Of a stretch of DNA of 64,000 nucleotides, positions 39,819 to 46,613 are shown in pieces. Numbering within the stretch: the stretch's first letter is position 1; every line of letters begins with the position of its first letter. The notes below the pieces were generated by a model, which searched no databases, had not been told where the DNA came from, and was given only the letters and a program-made list of their open reading frames with translations. The translations under genes were made by a program, and so were the position numbers. Origin of the DNA: a virus; the IMG/VR virus record IMGVR_UViG_3300032236_001232, positions 62,001-126,000 of that record; one strand, written 5' to 3'.

Positions 39819-39892
39819 ATTAAAAATTCTCCTATAGGTTAGCGGCAAGGCTATGTTATATTTAACACCGTTACAAATATGCTACACGAAAT

Positions 39893-39976
39893 AGGCCTAA
39901 AACGAGTCGTTTTGGCCTGAGATGGCAGAGTTTTACCTCTGGTTTGACAAGTTTTTGTTAAAAAATTTAACAAAAA
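39893..39976. other. three consecutive hairpins upstream of the core-protein gene
   Basis: These are AGGCC(T)AAAACG with loop AGT and its complement (39893-39918), CAGAG/CTCTG with a 6-base loop (39926-39941), and an 11-bp AT-only stem TTTTTGTTAAA / TTTAACAAAAA (39952-39976). The first could terminate the gp20 transcript. The rest may form the 5' leader of the core-gene mRNA. A weak late-like ATATAAAT lies at 39976-39983. Confidence 0.55.
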
Positions 39977-39992
39977 TTTATATCAGTAGTTA

Positions 39993-40235
39993 TTAAGGTG
40001 CTGCTTCCGCTGGAGGAGCGGCATACATCTTTCTAACTAATCCCAATTCTTTCTTAACTTCTTTACTATGAGATTCCGCAGCTTTGCGTATATTGTTTAT
40101 CATACGCAAAGTTAGTCTACTTTTTCGCAGATCGCCTTGCCGCAACACTGTGGTATCATTCTGACTGAGGTATCTGCCATCGTCCTGCTGATCAGCATGA
40201 TCTCGATCAAAATAAATGAATTCCCTTAGTATCAT
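39993..40235 (-). CDS. small charged protein downstream of the portal gene
   Basis: This is 80 residues from the ATG at 40235 (MILREFIYFDRDHADQQDDG). The longer frame that starts inside the gp20 tail is not supported. The centre is basic and helical (VLRQGDLRKSRLTLRMINNI, KEVKKELGLVRKM), with an Ala/Pro tail (AAPPAEAAP) similar in style to the gp20 C-terminus. No family is recognised; small genes here are conserved in position in related phages. It starts 13 bases below the portal stop and is preceded by a GATAAATA box exactly 5 bases before the ATG, with no Shine-Dalgarno site. A structural or head-assembly role is inferred from position. Confidence 0.65.
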   Translation of the reverse strand: MILREFIYFDRDHADQQDDGRYLSQNDTTVLRQGDLRKSRLTLRMINNIRKAAESHSKEVKKELGLVRKMYAAPPAEAAP

Positions 40236-40240
40236 GTCAA

Positions 40241-40248
40241 TATTTATC
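40241..40248 (-). promoter_or_regulatory. late promoter box (GATAAATA), 5 bases before ATG
   Basis: The minus strand reads GATAAATATTGACATG, right after the gp20 stop codon. Predicted +1 falls on the A of the ATG of the 80-residue gene. Confidence 0.5.
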
Positions 40249-41985
40249 TCAAGGTGGGGTAGTTGCCCCAGCCGCTGCTGGTGGTGTTGGAGCGCCACCC
40301 GGTGCGGCATTTTCTTCACCTACCGCTGATGGTTCTGCGGTATTGGCTCCTAAACTGCTTAAATCGCCTGCTACAGAATTAGCACTAACTCCAGCACTGC
40401 GCATTTCTGCACTAGCGCTGAGTTTGGTATCCTCGTCGATGTTTTCTTCTTTCCACATGCGTTCATTCTCTGCCACCTCCTCGGCCGTCATTCCTAAGAA
40501 ACGTTTCATAGCAAATCGCTTGCTAACAAACGGAACAGCTACCATTACATTAAATGTATTAACACGGGCTGTGTCCATTTCTGCTTGCCGGTAGCTAGCA
40601 AAGTTCTGCGGTGGATTAAACTTAACATCGAAAATATTGCTGTCAATATTAATACCTTTGTTCAGTAAGTAGCGTTTGAATTCAGTGTCAAATGCTTCAT
40701 GCATAAGGCTTTGTAGACGCTTACAATATTCGTTGAATCTTAATTCTTGAATATATGCTGTCCCGACTCGGCCATCATTGAAGTTACTACCACCATCATC
40801 GGAACCAGTTGGTAGATAACTACTAGGTATACGGAGAGCTCTAAACAACTTATTGGTAAAATATTTAAGGTCATCAATTTCTCCTAAATTCTGACCGCCT
40901 TGAAGAATTTCAACTTTACTACCACGACCTTCTGCTGTTTGTGGGAAGAAATAATCTTCATTAATGCTTAGAGGATTATATCCAGCATCTACAACAGTTT
41001 GACTACCTCCTGTAGTGCTAGGGATACGGCGTTGATTAACTTCATTTTTAACACGTTCAACAAAACTCATAGCCAAATGACTAGGCATGTTGCCCACATC
41101 AATATAAAACACACGACGCTCTGGAGCACGTTGAATGCGATAGATTAGAATACTGTCTTCTAGTAGTTCTTTCTGTTTGAACACTTTGAAGATGCTTTCC
41201 ATTAGGCTATTACCAAAAGGATAGTTATTATCTAGCCCTTCACTCATGCTGATGTGTATTACATGTTTGGCATCGATGGCGTATTGATTTTGATTCTGTT
41301 GGAACCTGCTGCTGTTTGTGCTGGTAGGAAAAGCACCAACCATGCCGCGTGAGCCGCCAGCGCCGCCCTGCCCTGTTCCGTAACTACCACCAAATTGATT
41401 GCCACCGCCATGCACATTGCTAGGATTAATAGCAGTAGTGGCCAGTGTTTCTAAGTTAGGGTTAAAGTCTCTAATGATATATTGTTCAGGTTTCTTACCT
41501 TCACTTTCATTTACAATAACTTTATCTACTTTGGCAGGATCAACATACATCCAAGCCTGTGTTTCTGGATCTCTAACAAAGAAACTGTCGCCATATTTGA
41601 AAGCATTACGAACTATTTTAAATATTCTAGTATGGAACTTGTTTAGTTTAGTCCACTGCTGTAGATATTTTTTAATAATCTTAATTTCAGTGCTGGTAGC
41701 AGACTCTTTAAAGAATACTTGAAATGGTGTGCCATTTTCTTCGTTGGCCTGTGTGCAGAATTCTGCCAGGATATCTAGGGCAGCGTTGACTTCGCTGTCC
41801 CAGTCCATGGTGTCATATTGACCGTAACGTTCAAGACGATTAGGATGTCCTGAATAGACATCAGGTAAGTAGCTGGAATAGTTAGTCCTGCTAGGGTTTG
41901 TCGAACCACCTGAGCTCATTGAGCCGCTAACTGGACTTAGTCGTCCACCGGTGTTAACGGGAGTAAAATACTTTTTCCATGCCAT
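40249..41985 (-). CDS. gp20: portal vertex protein gp20
   Basis: This 578-residue protein forms the dodecameric portal of the head. Family segments are SYLPDVYSGHPNRLERYGQYDTMDWDSE-like text near residues 38-65, LDILAEFCTQANEENG, MSEGLDNNYPFGNSLMESIF (about residues 250-269), APERRVFYIDVGNMP (about residues 284-298), VEILQGGQNLGEIDDLKYFT, and LFRALRIPSSYLP. The Ala/Pro-rich tail after residue 540 is likely disordered. T4 gp20 is 524 residues, so this is slightly longer. The ATG lies 3 bases below the tape-measure stop and has no clear Shine-Dalgarno site, suggesting coupling. Confidence 0.97.
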   Translation of the reverse strand: MAWKKYFTPVNTGGRLSPVSGSMSSGGSTNPSRTNYSSYLPDVYSGHPNRLERYGQYDTMDWDSEVNAALDILAEFCTQANEENGTPFQVFFKESATSTEIKIIKKYLQQWTKLNKFHTRIFKIVRNAFKYGDSFFVRDPETQAWMYVDPAKVDKVIVNESEGKKPEQYIIRDFNPNLETLATTAINPSNVHGGGNQFGGSYGTGQGGAGGSRGMVGAFPTSTNSSRFQQNQNQYAIDAKHVIHISMSEGLDNNYPFGNSLMESIFKVFKQKELLEDSILIYRIQRAPERRVFYIDVGNMPSHLAMSFVERVKNEVNQRRIPSTTGGSQTVVDAGYNPLSINEDYFFPQTAEGRGSKVEILQGGQNLGEIDDLKYFTNKLFRALRIPSSYLPTGSDDGGSNFNDGRVGTAYIQELRFNEYCKRLQSLMHEAFDTEFKRYLLNKGINIDSNIFDVKFNPPQNFASYRQAEMDTARVNTFNVMVAVPFVSKRFAMKRFLGMTAEEVAENERMWKEENIDEDTKLSASAEMRSAGVSANSVAGDLSSLGANTAEPSAVGEENAAPGGAPTPPAAAGATTPP

Positions 41986-41988
41986 ATA

Positions 41989-44055
41989 TTATGCCGCAAA
42001 TAGGTTTCCGTTTAGGCCTCGGGTAGCAGTTAATGTGCGTTTACTAACTTCTACCAGTTCTCGAACTGCCGATAGCATTTGACCATTAGTAGTATTTAAC
42101 TGATTTATACTTTCTGCTAGCCCGTTCTGATTAGACACAGCAGACATCATCGAAGTGAGATTGTCATTGCTAATAACATCGCCCCGAGCACCGAGATTTA
42201 CTATTTCAGGACCACGTTCTCCAACTAGGTAAGATCCCGGAGTAGTTACTCCACCCTTTTCTCTTTCCCCAGTTAATGGTGCTGCCGGTATCGCCGATTG
42301 CGACGGGGGTGAACTAAAAAATCTTTCATCGATTCCGTTTAAGATTTGTCTTACAATCCCTCCTGAATTTTCTGCACCACTAACAGCGCCGGGTGTTCCT
42401 TCACCAGCAGCACCTGGCTGATTCTCAAATAGTAAATTTGTCAGTGTTGGAATGGAATTCTTAATGTGGTCCATTACTCCATTCCACCCTGCTAACATAT
42501 CTTTAAACAACTTTTCTTGAGCAGTTTTATCTCCGAGAGCAGCCGCTGTGGCAGTTTTTGCTAAGTCAAGAGCGTCGTTGACAAATTTTGTTATTTTTTC
42601 CCCAAGTTTGGTTGGATCCAACATGCCCTCTATTGCTGTCATTCCTCCTGCTTTATCAAACAACTGCTGTGTAAAAGATTCTATAGAAGTTATTATATCG
42701 GGTAATTTCTTAGCTAACGGTAATGCAATTTTATTGTTTAAAAACTCAGAAATACTGGTTCCTATTGTCAACGCACTTTTAAAAGTAGGTTCTAATGCTT
42801 TTAGAACCTTATTAGCATTGTCTATGGTTTGTTTTAACTGATCTGTTCCTATTGTTGCTTCTGTTTTTGATAGTTTCGAGCTGGCTACTAAACTATCTGT
42901 AATTTCTTTTATTTCTGCCGGGGTCTTGTTAGTTGTTGCAGTTAATGTTCTAACAATTTGCTCAATGGCTTTGCTAAGATCTGTGCCGCCTTGTAGTCCA
43001 CCGGCGAGTAATACTGTCCTGATTTTATTAAAATCTTCTCGCACACCCGGAATCGAGTCTGCTAGAGATTTGCTAAATCTTCCTAGTGCATCCTCGTACT
43101 TAATGTTTCCATCTTTTGATATTGCTATTAATTCCTGCTGTCTTGCTACACTGGCTTCTTGTGTAGCTGTAAACAATCTTGCCGCTTGAGTCATTGGTGG
43201 AAACCCAGCAGCCTGTGCTTTTAGTGCGTCTGCTCCTGCTTTACCGGTTACAGCAAGTTCTTGAGTCACTGCTGCTTGAAGTTTTTTAGCTTCTTCAGGA
43301 TCGAGCGAAGCAAGATAATTTTGATATTGTGCTTCTGCCAGTTCCTCGGCAGCCTTTTCTGCCAATGCTTTTCTACTTTGACCTGTAAGATCGCTTAGGG
43401 CAGTTAATTGCACAGCATAATCAGCAGTAGCCTTTGCTATTTCTGTTTCACTCATCTGCCTGGCTTTGTTCATCGAACCTTGGCCACGCATAAACAATGC
43501 TGTCATCTCTGCTGCTTCTTGGAATCCAATACCAAGATTGGCCATCATGTTGCTGGTCTCTGATCCCTTGGCCAGTAAAATGCCCTGTGTCCTAGCAAAT
43601 GTTTCAGTTCCTGCTTGAACACCTCCACCAAAGGTAGTTAATATACTCGAGTTATCACCAACAACTTTTCCAAACTGATCAAGGCTAAGATAAGTTTTAT
43701 TGGCAGTATCTCTCATGAGATCAAGTTTTCCGCCAAATGTCGCGCCAACATTACTGAGAGTCTGCTGAGTTGCTATATTTTTTTCTAGTGTTGCTATAGC
43801 AGTGTTTAAAACAGAAGAAAAGGCTGCCCCTAGTGGCCCAAGTAAACTGGCTACCTGCCCAACTGCTGCCCCCATATCCCCAAGACTTGCTGCCCCTGAA
43901 GCGGCCGATTTAGACATCGCAAATGATGAGGAAACAAACGTATTAAGTATATTAGAAATACCACTAGGGAGTTTATCAAGAGCAACCTTAGTCGCTATTG
44001 CAGCAGCTCCTAATCCTACTATTCCTGCTGTGGTAGTTGCTGCTTCATCTGCCAT
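41989..44055 (-). CDS. tail tape measure protein
   Basis: This is a 688-residue protein. The C-terminal SYLVGERGPEIVNLGARGD (about residues 610-628) is the conserved end motif of tail tape measure proteins. The rest is helical with hydrophobic, glycine/alanine-rich stretches near the N-terminus (about residues 8-27 and 60-85) and long amphipathic helices, as expected for a protein threaded in the tail tube. It takes the place of T4 gp29. At about 1.5 angstrom per residue it predicts a tail of roughly 100 nm. It is divergent from the gp26-like chaperone gene, with facing late promoters between them, and is followed by the portal gene 3 bases later. Confidence 0.85.
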   Translation of the reverse strand: MADEAATTTAGIVGLGAAAIATKVALDKLPSGISNILNTFVSSSFAMSKSAASGAASLGDMGAAVGQVASLLGPLGAAFSSVLNTAIATLEKNIATQQTLSNVGATFGGKLDLMRDTANKTYLSLDQFGKVVGDNSSILTTFGGGVQAGTETFARTQGILLAKGSETSNMMANLGIGFQEAAEMTALFMRGQGSMNKARQMSETEIAKATADYAVQLTALSDLTGQSRKALAEKAAEELAEAQYQNYLASLDPEEAKKLQAAVTQELAVTGKAGADALKAQAAGFPPMTQAARLFTATQEASVARQQELIAISKDGNIKYEDALGRFSKSLADSIPGVREDFNKIRTVLLAGGLQGGTDLSKAIEQIVRTLTATTNKTPAEIKEITDSLVASSKLSKTEATIGTDQLKQTIDNANKVLKALEPTFKSALTIGTSISEFLNNKIALPLAKKLPDIITSIESFTQQLFDKAGGMTAIEGMLDPTKLGEKITKFVNDALDLAKTATAAALGDKTAQEKLFKDMLAGWNGVMDHIKNSIPTLTNLLFENQPGAAGEGTPGAVSGAENSGGIVRQILNGIDERFFSSPPSQSAIPAAPLTGEREKGGVTTPGSYLVGERGPEIVNLGARGDVISNDNLTSMMSAVSNQNGLAESINQLNTTNGQMLSAVRELVEVSKRTLTATRGLNGNLFAA

Positions 44056-44079
44056 TTAGTTTTTCCAATAAAGTGCTCA

Positions 44080-44087
44080 TATAAATA
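44080..44087 (+). promoter_or_regulatory. late promoter, perfect TATAAATA, for the tail chaperone
   Basis: CATATAAATAATC lies 33 bases above the ATG at 44121. GGAG at 44110-44113 provides the ribosome site. Confidence 0.8.
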
Positions 44088-44101
44088 ATCTAGTTAATAT
44101 G

Positions 44102-44109
44102 TATTTATT
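44102..44109 (-). promoter_or_regulatory. late promoter box (AATAAATAC) for the tape measure and portal
   Basis: The minus strand reads CCAATAAATACAT, 46 bases above the tape-measure start. Together with the plus-strand box at 44080-44087 it forms a divergent late promoter pair in a 65-base gap. Confidence 0.65.
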
Positions 44110-44120
44110 GGAGATAAGAT

Positions 44121-44993
44121 ATGACGATTCAGGCAAAAGTAAACCCATTACTCGGCTATATGAGACAGCCGAAGATCTATGTTCGATTACCAAGTAATGG
44201 ATTCTTTTGGGAAGAGGGCAGTATTGATGTGCCCGAAAACAACGAATTTCCAGTATATTCGATGACAGCCAAGGATGAATTAACATTCAAGACTCCGGAC
44301 GCCCTAATGAATGGGCAAGCGGTAGTTGATGTTATTCAAAGTTGTATGCCTAACATAAAAGATGCATGGAAATGTCCCGGGATAGATGTTGACCTTATTC
44401 TAATCGCAATTAGAATCGCTACATACGGCGGGACCATGACCATCTCACATCAGGTTCCCGGGACTGATGAAACCGTTGACCACAGTATCGACCTTACTGC
44501 TGTAATGGATCAGATATTATCTACAACAAATTGGAATGAAACCGTAGAAATTAGTCCAGATATTACATGTGGTGTTAAGCCGTTAACATATAGGCAAATG
44601 ACCGATGTAGGTATTAGGACGTTTGAATCACAAAAGACCATGCAGTCCGTTGCTAATTCCGATTTATCAGATGAACAAAAATTAGAATTTTTTAATCAAG
44701 GACTATCAAAGCTAACTGATCTTACAGTAGAAATGATTGCGGCCAGTATATTTTATGTAAAGACACCCAATAGTTTTGTTGAAAATCGACAATTTATTCA
44801 AGAATTTATTCAAAATGCTGACGCAGTGTTAACGCAAAAGATTCAAGACCTTATAACTGAAAACAAAAAGACAGTGGGTATTCTTCCAATAACAGTGCAT
44901 TCTACCGAAGAGCAGATTCTTGCTGGTGCTCCTGTATCTTATGAATTACCTATCACAATGGATAATTCCAATTTTTTCGTTCAAGGCTCTTAA
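44121..44993 (+). CDS. gp26: gp26-type baseplate hub / tail assembly chaperone, zero-frame product
   Basis: This 290-residue protein resembles the T4 gp26 baseplate family. IYVRLPSNGFFWEEGSI (about residues 19-35), FPVYSMTAKDELTFKTPDAL (about residues 43-62) and a downstream conserved Cys region (VIQSCMPNIKDAWKCPGIDV) are the hallmarks. T4 gp26 has 208 residues and helps assemble the baseplate hub. The gene is divergent from the tape measure gene. Near its 3' end it contains a -1 slippery heptamer TTTTTTC (44972-44978). Frameshifting there would bypass the stop at 44991 and give a 362-residue product. This pair of products and the position next to the tape measure gene match the tail assembly chaperones of lambda-like phages. 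Confidence 0.85.
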   Translation: MTIQAKVNPLLGYMRQPKIYVRLPSNGFFWEEGSIDVPENNEFPVYSMTAKDELTFKTPDALMNGQAVVDVIQSCMPNIKDAWKCPGIDVDLILIAIRIATYGGTMTISHQVPGTDETVDHSIDLTAVMDQILSTTNWNETVEISPDITCGVKPLTYRQMTDVGIRTFESQKTMQSVANSDLSDEQKLEFFNQGLSKLTDLTVEMIAASIFYVKTPNSFVENRQFIQEFIQNADAVLTQKIQDLITENKKTVGILPITVHSTEEQILAGAPVSYELPITMDNSNFFVQGS

Positions 44994-45032
44994 CATTATC
45001 TAATGATGAGATTATCAAATTAGTTGAGAGCC
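44972..45032 (+). promoter_or_regulatory. predicted programmed -1 frameshift signal
   Basis: The zero-frame codons TTT TTC, preceded by T, form the heptamer T TTT TTC (44972-44978). A 6-base spacer GTTCAA follows, then a stem of 10 pairs: GGCTCTTAAC (44985-44994) with GTTGAGAGCC (45023-45032), one U-G wobble, 28-base loop. This is the classic layout of heptamer, short spacer and structure. Confidence 0.8.
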
Positions 45033-45208
45033 ATGAAAAAGAATCAAAGGTATTAAAGAAAGAATTATTTAAACTGTGTTGGTATATGAGAGGATCTATT
45101 ACCATAGAGCAAGCCTTTCAATTAGATTACGAAAGTAGAGAAATTATTAGTAGTATTATTAGTGAGAACTTAGAAACAACAAAGGAAAGCGGACTTCCTT
45201 TCTTTTAA
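44978..45208 (+). CDS. C-terminal extension of the tail chaperone reached by -1 frameshift
   Basis: This is a 76-residue extension read in the -1 frame after Phe286 of the gp26-like protein. It begins RSRLLTLSNDEIIKLVESHE and ends ETTKESGLPFF. The frame opens only after a TAA at 44963 and contains no ATG, GTG or TTG before an internal Met (45086) in the middle of its conserved-looking segment KLCWYMRGSITIEQAFQLDY, so separate initiation is unlikely. The extension is helical and charged, like the T part of G/GT-type tail chaperones that binds the tape measure protein. A one-base error in the T6 run of the assembly would also explain the two frames and has to be excluded. Confidence 0.72.
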   Translation, partial: RSRLLTLSNDEIIKLVESHEKESKVLKKELFKLCWYMRGSITIEQAFQLDYESREIISSIISENLETTKESGLPFF

Positions 45209-45234
45209 TACTGAGAAGTGAACTGCGTTCACTT
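45181..45234 (+). terminator. tandem hairpins ending the tail chaperone transcript
   Basis: AAAGGAA(A)G / CTTCCTTT (45181-45201), followed by TTCTTTT, overlaps the stop codon of the extension. A perfect 8-bp stem AAGTGAAC / GTTCACTT with a 3-base loop (45216-45234) follows. The first has the form of an intrinsic terminator. Confidence 0.55.
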
Positions 45235-45658
45235 GATATTTCGCGCGAAGCGCTCATATCATATGGTCTTCTTCGAAGAAGATATTAATATTATCCAGAT
45301 TCATTGGTCACACTTCGCCCGCACAGGGCGAAGAATATTGAACATTATCCGAGTTCTTATGTTCACTTAGTGTTAGAGCGTTACAGAGGCGGTCATCCGG
45401 TACCTCGAGCTCCGTCTTCGATATGACGGCAGCATAACAATATACACTAACATATTGGTATGCCCAGGGTTTTTCTCCCTTCTTTTAGCCTATTTTAATA
45501 TTTTCTAACAATCAAACAGCAGGTCTTGGCTGTCTACATCCTTGCGGGTAGTGATTGAGAACTCTTAGCGGCAAGAGATTTCCGTCCCTGTGATACGATT
45601 GTCCAGGTTTAGGGCACTTGAAGTTGGCCAGTGCAAGCCTTAATACCGCGTGATATGC
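45209..45658. other. 450-base non-coding, hairpin-rich gap between convergent genes
   Basis: No supported gene is seen. The left half is a string of stems: 45216-45234 (8 bp), 45235-45260 (GATAT...GCGC-gaa-GCGC...ATATC), a perfect 16-base palindrome TCTTCTTCGAAGAAGA (45267-45282), and CTTCGCCC / GGGCGAAG with loop GCACA (45313-45333). Further right are a long-range 7-bp match TTAGTGT (45367) / ACACTAA (45450), and short stems CTCTT/AAGAG and GCACT/AGTGC near 45560-45640. It may hold terminators for both flanking operons or a structured phage RNA. Confidence 0.6.
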
Positions 45659-46084
45659 CTATTTTTTTCTTATATGACTACCGTGAATACGGCAGTTTAT
45701 GATGCCATTGTAATAATCGTCTGATTCCAATACTTTGCGTTCAAACTGTTCTCGGGCCTCGATGTAACTGGTTTCTGCCTTGCTGCCACAATAATAAAGT
45801 ATTTCTCTTGTGAAATTTTCTTTGCCTAGTTTAGATATGTCTTCATGGAGATTAGGACTGCTACCCCAATATTCTCTCCAATCGCTGTCTATTTTACTTT
45901 TAATTCGTTTTTTCTTTTTAGTGCCGTTTTTTAATGTAACTGTTTTATATGTAGTTTTGCTGAATTTACTTAATTTTTTGCCTATGTATTTTCTGCCGGT
46001 GACAGTGTTGGTTATGATATAAACATAACCAACACAATCCTCGGGCAGTTCATCAATAACTGTACCTTGATAGGTCCAGGTCAT
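45659..46084 (-). CDS. SegE-like GIY-YIG endonuclease
   Basis: This is a 141-residue protein. VGYVYIITNTVTGRKYIGKK (about residues 17-36) contains the two-part GIY-YIG core (here VYI and YIG). It is followed by a basic insertion rich in Lys (TLKNGTKKKKRIKSK), then SDWREYWGSSPNL and ENFTREILYYCGSKAE, with a catalytic-type Glu later (YIEAREQFERKVL), as in the T4 SegE group. It is short, lacking any extra DNA-binding domain, so it may be a small homing endonuclease or a domesticated relative. It starts 3 bases below the histone-like gene with no Shine-Dalgarno site and is last in the gp55-gp46 operon. Confidence 0.75.
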   Translation of the reverse strand: MTWTYQGTVIDELPEDCVGYVYIITNTVTGRKYIGKKLSKFSKTTYKTVTLKNGTKKKKRIKSKIDSDWREYWGSSPNLHEDISKLGKENFTREILYYCGSKAETSYIEAREQFERKVLESDDYYNGIINCRIHGSHIRKK

Positions 46085-46087
46085 TGA

Positions 46088-46315
46088 TTATTTTTTAGCT
46101 GCTTTTACTGGTGCTGCTTTCGCTGCGTCTTTTTCTGCCTTGCGAGCATTCTTTTCAGCAGTGATTTCGTTGCGACGAGCCTTCACTAGTTTGCTGATAT
46201 CGGCCAATGCTTTGCGAGCACGAGTTCCGGCAGCAGCGTTACCACTGGTGAATTTAGCATCTTCTTTGAGAAACTCATCAAATGCTGCTTGTAGATTTTC
46301 AACTGTCGATTCCAT
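46088..46315 (-). CDS. histone H1 (Hc1)-like basic protein
   Basis: This is a 75-residue protein. The pattern LQAAFDEFLKEDAKFTSGNA, then ARKALADISKLVKARRNEI with a Lys/Ala-rich tail (AEKDAAKAAPVKAAKK), resembles the bacterial histone H1-like Hc1 family, which binds DNA. The acidic helical N-terminus and basic Ala/Lys tail are as expected. AAGGAAG is 6 bases before the ATG. It overlaps the upstream 104-residue gene by 17 bases and lies downstream of gp46, so it is expressed with the recombination genes. A role in DNA compaction or in shielding phage DNA is inferred. Confidence 0.6.
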   Translation of the reverse strand: MESTVENLQAAFDEFLKEDAKFTSGNAAAGTRARKALADISKLVKARRNEITAEKNARKAEKDAAKAAPVKAAKK

Positions 46316-46613
46316 TTTTTCTTCCTTTTGGTCTTCCGCCAGGCTTAATCCTGGGTTTTGCTTTTGCTCTCAATTCTTTGAGACGTTGTCTTTGAGCCTT
46401 GGTGTTTTCTTGATTTTCTTTAAAGCACTCTAATGCCAATTGAGCCATTTCTCTTTCAAGTTTGATCATTGAATATAAACTGGTTCTAACTTGAGCAGTA
46501 GAATCTTTACCTCGATTCTCCATAAACACGCTATGATAGTTATGCAAAGTTACAAAGTGCTTTACATATTCTGAATACAGCACTCTATAACGATCAATTT
46601 TTTCAGTTAACAT
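46299..46613 (-). CDS. small protein with AT-hook-like tail
   Basis: This is a 104-residue protein. The first 75 residues are helical (MLTEKIDRYRVLYSEYVKHF, LYSMIKLEREMAQLALECF) and of no recognised family. The C-terminal PRIKPGGRPKGRKNG is basic with the Gly-Arg-Pro core of an AT-hook, suggesting binding to AT-rich DNA. The gene overlaps the end of gp46 by 11 bases and the start of the Hc1-like gene by 17, so it is part of a tightly coupled set of DNA-associated proteins. Similar short genes follow gp46 in related phages, as far as I can judge from position. Function is unknown. Confidence 0.62.
   Translation of the reverse strand: MLTEKIDRYRVLYSEYVKHFVTLHNYHSVFMENRGKDSTAQVRTSLYSMIKLEREMAQLALECFKENQENTKAQRQRLKELRAKAKPRIKPGGRPKGRKNGIDS

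Noticed and set aside
40236-40319. Extended start for the 80-residue gene inside the gp20 tail
   Set aside because: The upstream codons are a shadow of the gp20 Ala/Pro tail; the late box and the start at 40235 fit better.
45011-45208. Independent small gene after gp26 starting at a rare ATT or at the internal ATG (45086)
   Set aside because: No Shine-Dalgarno site, and the ATG would cut the conserved-looking segment; the frameshift explains the open frame better.
45399-45412. Overlapping GGTACC, CTCGAG and GAGCTC sites resembling a cloning polylinker
   Set aside because: Only 14 bases long, embedded in phage-like sequence with no vector flanks; best taken as chance.
45367-45450. Possible tRNA: a 7-bp end match TTAGTGT/ACACTAA over 84 bases with a GAGC and a TTCGA inside
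   Set aside because: The T-arm does not sit directly before the 3' acceptor strand, and no proper D or anticodon stem can be drawn.
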